64,000 bases of DNA from Gigantopelta aegis (lineage: Eukaryota; Mollusca; Gastropoda; Neomphalida; Peltospiridae), in assembly GCF_016097555.1 (NCBI RefSeq), contig NC_054702.1, positions 103,492,973 to 103,556,972 of the forward strand, given 5' to 3'. The position numbers were made by a program, and so were the translations under genes. A model generated the notes under the pieces. It was not told where the DNA came from. It searched no databases and was given only the letters and a program-made list of their open reading frames with translations. Of the stretch, positions 48,960-62,599 are shown piece by piece. Each line of letters begins with the position of its first letter. The first letter of the stretch is position 1.

Positions 48960-50170
48960 CCACTCCTCCAGGAGATGCGTAACAGGGTGTTTCATACCTC
49001 CTGCACTGTCCGAAAGAGGACTGCCACTCCAAAGACTAGCTTCGAAAAACCCAAACTTGCACAGGATAGAGCTCAATGGAATATTGTAATGGCAAACACT
49101 TATGAATGACTGTAAAAACAGTGATGATATCAGGTGTTCACGAAAGATGAGCATATCCTGCCACACCGGTGAAACCCGTTACGAGCACAGCATACAGCCA
49201 TCACGTCCATAGTTGAAATGTACAGGATTTTCACAAAAAAGAGAAAAAGATGAAGAGCCATGTACAAGGTCAAAATAGGGTATTGCATTAAATATCATTT
49301 TAGTCAGTGATGCGTCATATCGTGAAATTGTCTCAGAGTGTCTACCATAATGTTTTTGTCTTTCATGAGTCATTCGATGTTATAACCCTGATCAAACTCC
49401 ATGTATAGATCAAGGTAGGAAACACATTTTATACTTTCTGTAGTTTTCTTTATTTCTAACTTTGGTGGGTAAATCAATGGAAGGTAATCTGTGATCTTAT
49501 TATTATTGAATGATATAAGATAATCAATATATCGAAAGGTGAAATTAAAATTTTTCGCCAGATCCTTTTATTCTGATTTAGCCAGATTAGTTAGAAAATC
49601 TGATTTATATGCGAGTAATGGAGCATATTTTTCAATAAATGGTTTGAGTTTTTGAGAATCTATATGTAACTAATACCACTTCAAAGACTTTTTGGCAATA
49701 AATAAATTGAAAGTCCATTTTTGATACTGGTCAGGATAATGACTATTTTTTGAGACAAGGATTTGAAGGTGCATTTGCTGGACCCTGCAATATACCTCTC
49801 CTTATATGGATTCTTATGCAGTTTTGGAGTCCAATACAGAAGAGGAATGGATATGTCCTCAGATTTTAAATTAAAGTCAAATGTGCGAAGAACAGATTCG
49901 TGGTTTTGACATATTTCTTCCTCAGATCAGTTCATTTAGGAGACAACTGATGTAATGGTGCTTACATAATATGATGGTTATGTTATTAACATCTTTGTTA
50001 GTGGGCACCATCACAAACTGTTCGAGTAGGGCAGCCAGATTCTTATCTTAGACGGCTGTGACAAAAAGGGTTCCTGGTAAAACGCTGTGTAACCGTTTTA
50101 GCCGCATGTTACTATTGTCATCTATACGATTTGATGGTAACACCCTGATGGATTTGATGTGAAAAATTCC
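48960..50170 (-). pseudogene. Decayed reverse-transcriptase element (Penelope-like or LINE-type)
   Basis: On the minus strand, scattered segments in several frames match a reverse-transcriptase protein that is widespread in animal genomes: HKNPYKERYIAGSSKC and SLSQKIVIILTSIKNG first, then FTFRYIDYLISFNNNKITDY with YPPKLEIKKTTESIK and SYLDLYMEF, then a tail with NYGRDGCMLCS. RYID followed by a residue other than D marks the catalytic region. The copy is clearly broken in many places, and its middle is missing. I am not sure of the superfamily; no LTRs were seen. Confidence 0.65.
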
Positions 50171-50284
50171 TTTTGTAGTATTGCAATACATGTATATATG
50201 ATACATGTAAAGATTTTAAAGTTATATTATTATAAGATCTTAGCTGACTGAAATAAGCGATTACGGGTCTTTGAGGACAATGTT

Positions 50285-50694
50285 TGTTTTTATTTTATTT
50301 TTTTAAATTATTTATTTAACGACGCCACTAGGGCACATTGATTTTTCTATCTTATTAGCTATTGGACGTCAAACATATGGTCATTCTGACACTGTTTTTT
50401 TTATAGAGGAAACCTGCTGTCGCCACATAGACTACTCTTTTACGACAGGCAGCAAGGGATCTTTTAGTTGCGCTTCCCACAGGCAGGATAGCACAAACCA
50501 TGACCTCTGTTGAACCAGTTATGGATCACTGGTCGGTGCAAGTGGTTTACACCTACCCACTGAGCCTTGCGGAGCACTCACTCAGGGTTTGGAGTCGGTA
50601 TCTGGATTAAAAATCCCATGCCTCGACTGGCATCCGAACCCAGTACCTACCAGCCTGTAGACCGATGGCCTAACCACGACGCCACCGAAGCCGG
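50285..50694 (-). mobile_element. SINE-A, full length, with target-site duplication
   Basis: The reverse tail TTATTTAACGACGCCACTAG is followed by CTATTGGACGTCAAACATATG and GCTGTCGCCACATAGACTAC, and the head ends ACGCCACCGAAGCCGG. A 14-bp direct repeat TTGAGGACAATGTT flanks it at 50271-50284 and 50695-50708. Compared with the copy at 2515 it keeps a longer 3' part identical in kind to SINE-B tails. Confidence 0.92.
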
Positions 50695-50708
50695 TTGAGG
50701 ACAATGTT

Positions 50709-51184
50709 GTCCGAAACTAACTCTCATAGATATCTGAAAAGCCCGTCATTCTGCCATAACTTATGTGACTTCAGCGTGTCAGCACGTTCACCGGATGAGA
50801 GGACACGCCCTTGCCATTGGGGCACATGTCCACATTGACCAGGAGCGGATCCAGAATATTGTAACGGGGATGGTGGTGGGGTGGTGGGGGTGGGCCATAA
50901 TGTTTTACAAGGACAATATCAGTTTGTCGAAGGTAAATGAGCCGAGCTCCCAAACAAATATACCCGAAGCGTTCCTCGGGACAATTTATACTGTACATTG
51001 TGGATGATGAATTAAACAAAAAAGTCACTCCAGATGGGTGGGACCCCTGTGACCCTTTATGGGTCCGCATATGTTGTCCTTTTAGGAACGGTTTTGAAAT
51101 GTATTCAGTGCAACATCATTACTTATTGTGTCGTAGGATCGTTCAGCCTAGACTGATATTTGTCTCCCCCCAGTCAGTTCTCCG
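50709..51184. other. No gene recognised
   Basis: Contains a short G-rich patch (GGGGATGGTGGTGGGGTGG, near 50865-50890). Overlapping 80-110 codon frames on both strands show no domain. Confidence 0.4.
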
Positions 51185-51800
51185 CGACTGGTACATCATC
51201 TCCACGACTGGCGCATCATCTCCACGACTGGTGCATCACCTCCACGACTGGTGCATCATCTCCACGACTGGTAAATAGTCTCCACGACTGGTACAACATC
51301 TCCACGACTGGTGCATCATCTCCACGACTGGTACATCATCTCCACGACTGTCGCATAATTCCCACGACTGGTACATCATCTCCACGACTGGTACATCATC
51401 TTCATGACTAGCGCATCATCTCCACGACTGGTACATCACCTCCACGACTGGTGCATCATCTCCGCGACTGGTACATCATCTCCACGACTGGCGCATCATC
51501 TCCACGACTGGTACATCATCTCCACGACTGGCGCATCATCTCCACGACTGGCGCATAATTCCCACGACTGGTACATCATCTCCACGACTGGTACATCATC
51601 TTCACGACTAGCGCATCATCTCCACGACTGGTACATCACCTCCACGACTGGTGCATCATCTCCGCGACTGGTACATCATCTCCACGACTGGTACATCATC
51701 TCCACGACTGGCGCATCATCTCCACGACTGGTACATCATCTGTACGACTGGTGCATCATCTCCACGATTGGTGCATCATCTCCACGACTGGCACATCACC
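51185..51800. repeat. 20-bp minisatellite (about 31 units) apparently grown from a SINE
   Basis: Units are exactly 20 bp (GTACATCATCTCCACGACTG), with variants GTGCATCACC, GCGCATCATC, TCCGCGACTG and CTTCACGACTA. A block from about 51361 to 51500 recurs at about 51561 to 51680 with the same rare variants, so a larger internal duplication exists. It passes at 51785 directly into SINE-B sequence (ACTGGGGTATGTTG...GAAAGATCCCTT). The unit resembles the SINE-B word GTGCACCACGACTGG, so expansion probably began inside a SINE. Confidence 0.93.
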
Positions 51801-51960
51801 AAAGACTGGGGTATGTTGTGTCCCGTCTATAAGAAAGTACATATGAAAGATCCCTTGGTTGCTTTATAGGTAAGAGTAGCCCATATGGTGGAAGCGGGTT
51901 TCCTCTCATTCTCTTTATCAACCAAATGCCGTTATAATCATCTGTTGGACACCAAACAGC
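51801..51960 (+). mobile_element. SINE-B 3' half, continuous with the 20-bp array
   Basis: Body and tail words remain (GAAAGATCCCTTGGTTGC, GGTGGAAGCGGGTTTCCTC, TCTGTTGGACACCAAACAGC). The head and 5' body are replaced by the minisatellite. Confidence 0.7.
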
Positions 51961-51961
51961 C

Positions 51962-52165
51962 GTAAGGGCGGGACGTAGTAAAGCGCTCGCCTGATACGCG
52001 GTCTGTCCAGGATCGATCCCCGTCAGTGGGCCCGTTGAGCTATTTCTCGTTCTAGCCAGGGCACCAAAACTGGTATATCAACGGCCGTGGTATGTATCTG
52101 TGGGATGGTGCATATAAAAGATGCATTGCTACTAATGGAAAACTGTAGCGGGTGTATCTAACATT
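51962..52165 (+). mobile_element. SINE-B copy, 5' two thirds
   Basis: The head GGGCGGGACGTAGTAAAGCG is followed by CTGTCCAGGATCGATCCCCG, GTGGGCCCGTTGAGCTATTT, the body GGCCGTGGTATGTATCTGTGG and GTGCATATAAAAGATGC. It breaks off after GTAGCGGGTGTATC without the usual tail. It lies directly behind the tail of the preceding copy. Confidence 0.85.
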
Positions 52166-52767
<602 letters not shown>

Positions 52768-53345
52768 TAGAAGAGGATGGGGAGATGTACCTTTACAAAT
52801 TATACATTGGATTTTATTTTGTGTGAGTCCATGGTTATTGTTCTGGTTTTGACAACACAGAAACAGTGCACTTGTCTAAAGTGTCACCCACTGTGCTTGT
52901 GGACAAGGACGTGTCATCAGTCGCTAGCCACTTAACTTCTTGCTTCAGTGAATGTTACGCTCATAATGACCAAGACAAACCGAACATTTGCCATCTGTCA
53001 ATTTTGATGAGTATGGTCCCCTTGAAGAGCCATCTCCGATGGAAGTAGCATACTCGAGCTGTCACGCGACTCTCAGGTGGGGAAGAGTGCCCGCGTCACT
53101 GAGGTAGAAAGAGTAAAGTGTAAAGTACATGGTTCTATTCAGCAAACTGAAGTTCCACTGACTAAACTGAAGTACTTCAGCGTGAAGGTAAGAACTGACT
53201 ACCTATCATATTTCAACATTTGGATCCACTGAAAAGAATGGTTATGAAAAAATATATAAGAAGAGCGTTAGAGAAAACAAAAAAGAGATACGGAAAGACC
53301 GAAAAAGATGAGGTAAGACAGACTCGTGGACAGAGATGGAGACAT

Positions 53346-53347
<2 letters not shown>

Positions 53348-53434
<87 letters not shown>
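53348..53434. repeat. (CA)n(GA)n microsatellite
   Basis: Short CA run, then about thirty-eight GA units. Confidence 0.97.
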
Positions 53435-53437
<3 letters not shown>

Positions 53438-53579
53438 AAGAAGAGAAAAAGATATATTAAATGTTATCACAGGAATTGAGCGAAAGTTTATAGGTGTTGT
53501 CATGTATCAGTTGATGGATAGATCGATAGAAGACTAGTAGTATGTACCAAAATATGATTATGAATATGATGATTACAAA

Positions 53580-54340
53580 TCAGTCTACTTATAGAACACA
53601 AAGAGTTGATTAGAATTCTCTATGCAGAACTGAGTCCAGAAATGCAGAAAACTTTGCCAGCTGCCGAACGGTAAAGCGGAACCATTTTCAGTCTGCCAAA
53701 AGTGCAACAACACTGAATGAACGTTTCCCATCTGAATGGCACTGGTTCATTACCATTAGTATATTTGATGTTGAAATCTTAAAATTGGGTTGTCAGAAAA
53801 TGTGCCACTTGAATAGTTTCTACTTATCAGGTCCATTTAGCAAATGAAGGCCGACCCAGGGCGTCTCGTCAAGAAAAGGGAAATATTTTGGCGTTTGTGC
53901 CGTCTCTCTTATGTGTACGAGACACCGGCGTGTGCAAATAATAATCACGGGTTTGAGTGAAGGAAAATAAGCGAATTGTGCTGCCCTGTATAACCGCGTT
54001 ATAATCAATTCACGTCTAGCAATTCTTCTTCCCAACGACGGCTGATGTTGGTCCTTTGAGAGGTTCTAATAGCCGAGTGGAGAATGTTAGATGTGTACAG
54101 CCTCGGGGGACCCACAACTCGCTGTCAAGGTATAATGGATGCATAATAGCCATCTCTCACACCCCCACTGTTCATCAGAAGCTCGTACCACGGAAACCAA
54201 AGACGTGTAGCGGGTCGTGTATCTTTGATCAAAGGCGATGCATTTATTTCACGCTGATAGCATTTATGTATTGCAAAATAGCGTGTACCTTTGTAGGTTT
54301 AAATATTTATCCTTGGCTAAATGCAATTTAATAAAGTCTT
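53580..54340. promoter_or_regulatory. Non-repetitive island with palindromic TCF/LEF site
   Basis: Unique-looking and GC-balanced (53820-54240 especially). At 54223-54234 it contains CTTTGATCAAAG, two overlapping TCF/LEF cores on opposite strands, followed by ATGCATTTA and TATTGCAAAATAG. No supported exon. Function inferred from motif only. Confidence 0.3.
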
Positions 54341-54554
54341 GGTTTCGTAAAAGCTGCATTTAAATGCCGCGTGGAGTTCTATTATCACTAGTGATGCTCT
54401 GAAAAGGAACGCTTTTCACCACAGTTTTAACTGATATGGGCCATTTCAGAAATGATCGCTGGGAAGGAATGGATTGCAAATTTATTGTTAGGCCTATATT
54501 TGATACGTGGGTCTAAGCAGACTATTTTTTTAAATATACAACCAGGAGTGTGGC

Positions 54555-56065
54555 AAATCGCATTGCTCAAGATAGGGCCTACCTAGGATAGCCGTAGGGT
54601 GAAATCGCATTCCTCAAGATAGGGCCTACCTAGGATAGGCGTAGGGTGAAATCGCAATCCTCTTGATAGGGCCTACCTAGTATGAGGGTGGGGTGAAATC
54701 GCATTCCTCTAAATAGGGCCTACCTAAGATGGGGTAGGGTGAAATCGCAATCATCAAGATAGGGCCTACCTAGGATGGGGTAGGGTGAAATCGCAGTCAA
54801 CAAGATAGGGCCTACCTAGGGTGGGGGTAGGGTGAAATCGCACTCAACAGGATAGGGCCTACCTAGGATGGGGGTAGGGTGAAATCGCAATCATCAAGAT
54901 AGGGCCTACCTAAGATGGGGTAGGGTGAAATCGCAATCATCAAGATAGGGCCTACCTAAGATGGGGTAGGGTGAAATCGCAGTCAACAAGATAGGGCCTA
55001 CCTAGGATGGGGGTAGGGTGAAATCGCAGTCAACAAGATAGGGCCTACCTAGGGTGGGGGTAGGGTGAAATCGCAGTCAACAAGATAGGGCCTACCTAGG
55101 ATGGGGGTAGGGTGAAATCGCACTCAACAGGATAGGGCCTACCTAGGATGGGGGTAGGGTGAAATCGCAATCATCAAGATAGGGCCTACCTAGGGTAGGG
55201 GTAGGGTGAAATCGCAGTCAACAAGATAGGGCCTACCTAGGATGGGGGTAGGGTGAAATCGCACTCAACAGGATAGGGCCTACCTAGGATGGGGGTAGGG
55301 TGAAATCGCAGTCAACAAGATAGGGCCTACCTAGGGTGGGGGTAGGGTGAAATCGCAGTCAACAAGATAGGGCCTACCTAGGGTGGGGGTAGGGTGAAAT
55401 CGCACTCAACAGGATAGGGCCTACCTAGGGTGGGGGTAGGGTGAAATCGCACTCAACAAGATAGGGCCTACCTAGGATGGGGGTGGGGTGAAATTGCATC
55501 CCTCAAGATAGGGCCTACTCAGGGTGGGAATAGGGGGAAATCGCACTCATAAAGATAGGACCCACCGGGTGAGGGGAATAGATTAAAATCGCACTCATCA
55601 AGATAGGACCCACCGGGGGAGTGGAATAGATTAAAATCGCACTCATCAAGAAGGACCCACCGGGGGAGGGGAATAGATTAAAATCGCACTCATCAAGATA
55701 GGATCTACTCAGGGTGAGAATTGGGTGAAATCGCACTCATCAAGATACGACCGAACTACGATGGGGATAGGGTGAAATCGCACTCATCAAGATACGACCG
55801 AACTACGATGGGAATAGGGTGAAATCGCACTCATCAAGATACGACCGAACTACGATGGGGATAGGGTGAAATCGCACTCATCAAGATACGACCGAACTAC
55901 GATGGGGATAGAGTGAAATCGTACTCATCAAGATAGGACCGAACTATGATGGGGATAGAGTGAAATCGCGCTCATCAAGGGTGAGGGAAGTGTAAAATCG
56001 AATTCATCAAGATAGGGCCTATCTAGGGTGGGGATACAGTTAAATCATATTCCTCAAGATAAGGA
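54555..56065. repeat. 47-48 bp minisatellite, left part (about 31 units)
   Basis: The unit reads AAGATAGGGCCTACCTAGG, ATGGGGGTAGGGTGAAATCG, CACTCAAC. Subtypes occur in blocks: GGGCCTACCTAGG (54555-55520), GGACCCACCGGGGGAG with AATAGATTAAAATCGC (55545-55700), then ACGACCGAACTACGATGGGG (55735-55970). It continues after 59010 beyond the CA-rich array. Confidence 0.95.
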
Positions 56066-56080
56066 CTTGTGGCACTCCCA

Positions 56081-58946
56081 CCACACACACACACTGACAT
56101 GTACATACACACACACACACACACACACATACACACACACACACTGGCATGTGTACACACACACACCGACATGTTTACACACACACAAACTGACATGTGT
56201 ACACACACACATACACACACACTGACATGTGTACACACACACTGACATGTTTACACACACACACACACTGACATGTGTACACACACACACTGACATGTGT
56301 ACACACATACACACACACTGACGTGTACACACACACACTGACATGTGTACACACACACACTGACGTGTACACACACACACACTGACATGTTTACACACAC
56401 ACACTGACATGTGTACACACACACACACACTGACATGTGTACACACACACACTGACATGTGTACACACACACACTGACATGTGTACACACACACACATAC
56501 ACACACACACTGACATGTGTACACACACACACACTGACATGTTTACACACATACACACTGACATGTGTACACACACACACTGACATGTGTACACACATAC
56601 ACACACACTGACGTGTACACACACACACACTGACATGTGAACACACACACACACTGACGTGTACACACACACACTGACATGTGTACACACACACACACAC
56701 TGACATGTGTACACACACACACACACTGACATGTGTACACACACACACACACAGACACACACACACACACACACTGACATGTGTACACACACACACTGAC
56801 ATGTGTACACACACACACTGACATGTGTACACACACACACACACACACACACTGACATGTGTACACACACACACTGACATGTGTACACACACACACTGAC
56901 ATGTGTACACACACACACATACTGACATGTGTACACACACACACACTGACATGTGTACACACACACACTGACATGTGTACACACACACATACACACACAC
57001 TGACATGTGTACACACACACACTGACATGTGTACACACACACATACACACACACTGACATGTGTACACACATACACACACACTGACATGTGTACACACAC
57101 ACATACACACACACTGACATGTGTACACACACACACTGACATGTGTACACACACACATAACACACACACTGACATGTTTACACACACACTGACATGTGTA
57201 CACACACACACACAGACACACACACACTGACATGTGTACACACACACACTGACATGTGTACACACACACACACACACTGACATGTGTACACACACACATA
57301 CACAGACACGCTGACATGTGTACACACACACACTGACATGTGTACACACACACACATACACATACACACTGACATGTGTACACACACACATACACAGTGT
57401 ACACACACACACACTGACATGTGTACACACACACACTGACATGTGTACACACACACAATGACATGTGTATACACACACATACACACACACCGACATGTGT
57501 ACACACACACACATACTGACATATGTACACACACACACACACAAACATATACACACACTGACATGTGTACACACACACATACACACACACTGACATGTTT
57601 ACACACACACACACACACACACACAATGACATGTGTACACACACACACACACACACACTGACATGTGTACACACACACACACTGACATGTGTACACACAC
57701 ACACACACACACACACTGACATGTCTACACACACACACACTGACATGTGTACACACACACACACACTGACATGTGTACACACACACTGACATGTGTACAC
57801 ACACACTGACATGTGTACACACATACACACACACTGACATGTGTACACACACACACACTGACATGTGTACACACACACATACACACACTGACGTGTACAC
57901 ACACACACTGACATGTGTACACACACACACACTGACATGTGTACACACACACACATACACACACACTGACATGTGTACACACACACTGACATGTGTACAC
58001 ACACACATACTGACATGTGTACACACACACATACACACACACTGACATGTGTACACACACACACACATACACACACACTGACATGTTTATACACACACAC
58101 TGACATGTGTACACACACACACTGACATGTGTACACACACACTGACATGTGTACACACATACACACACACTGACATGTGTACACACACACATACACACAC
58201 TGACGTGTACACACACACTGACATGTGTACACACACACACACTGACATGTGTACACACACACACATACACACACACTGACATGTGTACACACACACTGAC
58301 ATGTGTACACACACACATACACACACACTGACATGTGTACACACACACACACACATACACACACACTGACATGTTTACACACACACACTGACATGTGTAC
58401 ACACACACACTGACATGTGTACACACACACATACACACACACCGACGTGTACACACACACTGACATATGTACACACACACACTGACATGTGTACACACAC
58501 ACATACACACACACTGACATGTGTACACACACACTGACATGTGCACACACACACACTGACATGTGTACATACACACATTGACATGTGTACACACACACAG
58601 ACACACACACACACACTGACATGTGTACACACACATACTGACATGTGTACACACACACACTGACATGTGTACACACACACATACACACACACTGACATGT
58701 GTACGCACACACACTGACATGTGTACACACACACACTGACATGTGTACACACACACATACACACACACTGACATGTGTACACACACACTGACATGTGCAC
58801 ACACACACACTGACATGTGTACATACACACATTGACATGTGTACACACACACAGACACACACACACACACACACACACTGACATGTGTACACACACACCG
58901 ACATGTGTACACACATACACACGCACACGCGCGCGCGCACACACAC
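56081..58946. repeat. CA-rich minisatellite, unit TGACATGTGTACAC(AC)n
   Basis: About 2.9 kb of units of 20-44 bp: TGACATGTGTACACACACAC with variable CA length, often with an ATACACACACAC insert; rarer forms have TGACGTGTACAC or ATGTTTACAC. The reverse complement has no stop in any frame, which produces apparent proteins of up to 851 residues made of C, V, T, S, H, M and Y. These are not genes. It sits inside the 47-bp array. Confidence 0.97.
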
Positions 58947-59009
58947 CTGAGGACTAAAATATATGTGGGGGGTTTTCGTACTCCATATAAAATAAGATTT
59001 TTAAAATGT

Positions 59010-59215
59010 GTGCAATAGGGTGACATCGCATTTATCAAGATAGTGCTTACCTTAGGGTGAACTCGCATTCCTCAAGATAAGGCCTATCTAGGGTGGGGAT
59101 AGGGTGAACTCGCATTCCTCAAAATAAGGCATATCTAGGGTGAGGATAGGGTGAAATCGCATTCCCCAAAATAAGGCATATCTAGGGTGGGGATAGGGTG
59201 AAATCGTAATCATTA
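59010..59215. repeat. 47-bp minisatellite, right part (about 4 units)
   Basis: Units of the form AAGATAAGGCCTATCTAGGG, TGGGGATAGGGTGAA reappear right after the CA-rich array. They carry GTGGGGATAGGGTGAA, the type seen at the right edge of the left part, so both parts belonged to one array. Confidence 0.9.
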
Positions 59216-59468
59216 AACGCAAGGAAGTCACTTTTATCCTCGCGAATTGGATTCAGTAAATCAATCAAATGGAACATTTTTAAAAATAAATTTAGAAGGG
59301 ACGTAATTTGTTCTGGATGATGGTGACGATGATGTCGATGACGACAATGACAACAACATAAGTTATTATCGAGCACGCTGTCCCGGACACACAGCACACA
59401 ACAAATATTTGTTTTGTTCAATGACACCACTAGAGCACACTGATTTATTAATCATCGGCTATTGGATA

Positions 59469-59595
59469 AGATAAAAAAAAACTATAAAAAAAACTTTATT
59501 GCATATAAACATTACACATACGGAACTGGATGCAAAACATATGCACAAATAAGACACAAACAAACATCATAATATTCTAATGACTAAATAAGGAC
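59469..59595. mobile_element. Fragment resembling the TTAA MITE interior
   Basis: The segment TTGCATATAAACATTACACA with TACGGAA matches the interior of the MITE at 17694-18070 (TTGCATATAAACATTCCACA, TACGGAA). The MITE ends are not present, so this may be a piece only. Confidence 0.5.
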
Positions 59596-59642
59596 TATTG
59601 GTAATTTTGACATATAGTCATTAGTAGCAAGGGTTCTTTTAT

Positions 59643-59930
59643 AATGGGGGCGGGATGTAGCTCGGTGATACAGCGCTCGCCTGATGCGCGATCGATCTAG
59701 GATCGACCCCCTTCGGTGGGCCCATTGGGCTATTTCTCGTTCCAGCCAGTGTTCCACAACTGGTGTAACAAAGGCCGTGATATGTGCTATCCTGTCTGTG
59801 GGATGGTGCATATAAAAGATGCGGGTTTCCTCTCTCAATATCTGTGTGGTCCTTAACCATATGTCCGACGTCATATAACCGTAAATAAAATGTGTTGAGT
59901 GCGTCGTTAAATAAAACATTTCATTCTTCC
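59643..59930 (+). mobile_element. SINE-B, inserted in an older SINE-B, with target-site duplication
   Basis: A full head GGGGCGGGATGTAGCTCGG with A-box, then GATCTAGGATCGACCCCC, GTGGGCCCATTGGGCTATTT, GGCCGTGATATGTGCTATCC and GGTGCATATAAAAGATGC. After GCGGGTTTCCTC it carries the SINE-A-type end (CCTTAACCATATGTCCGACG, GTGTTGAGTGCGTCGTTAA). A 9-base repeat TTCTTTTAT flanks it (59634 and 59931). The combined B head and A tail shows the two families exchange 3' ends. Confidence 0.9.
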
Positions 59931-60059
59931 TTCTTTTATGATGCACTATCCCACAGACAGGATATCACATACCACGGCCTTTGATATATACCAGTCGGGG
60001 TGCACTGGCTATAACGACACATAGCACAAAGGTGCATAGCGAGCAGTTCACGTATATTG

Positions 60060-60380
60060 TTTGCACGAGCGAGAAGATCAACACGAAGAGTAAACAAATA
60101 TGGCGGGTTGTGGCAGACGACAGTTGGTTGTTGATGCAGAGCAGCGTGTCAAACCACAGGTGGGTCCCACCCTCGGCTTTAGCTCATTCAACGCGCCGTG
60201 TTCACAGCACACCTCGAACCAGCCTCTTTCTATACACCCGGCCCGTCACGTGTTCACGCGGGAACCTCCCAAATGGCCGTTTTCTCTACAGCCAAACAAG
60301 ACGTGTGGATTTTTGGTCCGAGCACACGAGAACACGTTTTGTCCCCTTTCTGAAATTAACAAAGAACAAAATGGAGGTTA
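60060..60380. other. CpG-richer stretch of unknown role
   Basis: Contains AATATGGCGGGTTGTGGC (YY1-like) and GTCACGTGTTCACG (E-box). A plus-strand frame of 93 codons starts at the ATGGCGGG, with no domain I recognise. It could be a promoter or the 5' end of a gene to the right, but no following exon was found. Confidence 0.3.
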
Positions 60381-62179
<1,799 letters not shown>

Positions 62180-62206
62180 TATATTCATAAACCATTTGGG
62201 ACCTAG

Positions 62207-62400
62207 TTAAAGAGACTATCTTCAATTTGCAGCCATTGAAAAACATTTTGGCGCCTTAAATTACTTATTAAACACATTATTTATACAGACACTGATATTC
62301 TAAACAACAACATATATTTAATATGTAATTTTATTAACCAAAAATGCACATTTACTCGGAAACATATTACAATGGAAGAAAATTCAGAACAATCCCTTAA
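62207..62400. mobile_element. Short TTAA MITE, relative of 17694
   Basis: The left end TTAAAGAGACTATCTTCAAT with GCAGCCATTG pairs with the right end (reverse complement TTAAGGGATTGTTCTGAAT). TTAA is at both edges. About 190 bp, so internally shorter than the 370-bp copy. Confidence 0.75.
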
Positions 62401-62599
62401 GAATACATTTACACACATATACCAACAACAGAACACTGATCGTTTTGCTAAATAATTCAGAACAATCCCTTAAGAATACATTTACACACATATACCAACA
62501 ACAGAACACTGATCGGTTTGCTAAATAATTCAGAACAATCCCTTAAGAATACATTTACACACATATACCAACAACAGAACACTGATCGTTTTGCTAAAT
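62381..62599. repeat. Three tandem copies of a 73-bp unit
   Basis: Units start at 62381, 62454 and 62527 (AATTCAGAACAATCCCTTAA, then GAATACATTTACACAC...GATCGTTTTGCTAAAT). They are nearly identical, with one G difference in the second. The first 20 bases of each unit are the right end of the MITE at 62207, so that end is now present three times. Confidence 0.95.

Larger units (their letters stand above)
59405..60023 (-). mobile_element. SINE-B copy split by two insertions
   Basis: Three pieces form one reverse SINE-B: tail 59405-59468 (TTCAATGACACCACTAGAGC, ATCGGCTATTGGAT), middle about 59596-59642 (TTGGTAATTTTGACATATAG, TAGCAAGGGTTCTTTTA), and body/head 59931-60023 (TTTATGATGCACTATCCCAC, ACCACGGCCTTTGATATATA, GGTGCACTGGCTATAACGA). 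The first gap holds a fragment of the TTAA MITE, the second a forward SINE-B. Confidence 0.85.

Noticed and set aside
51160-51869. Open frames with repeated SSPRLVHHLHDW peptides
   Set aside because: They are translations of the 20-bp minisatellite, whose unit happens to lack stops in these frames (period 60 bases, 20 codons). No gene signals.
56251-59068. Minus-strand open frames of 304 to 851 residues rich in C, V, T, S, H and M
   Set aside because: The CA-rich unit has no stop on its reverse complement in any frame, so any length of array is open. The composition is purely that of the repeat and there is no start context, domain or splice evidence.
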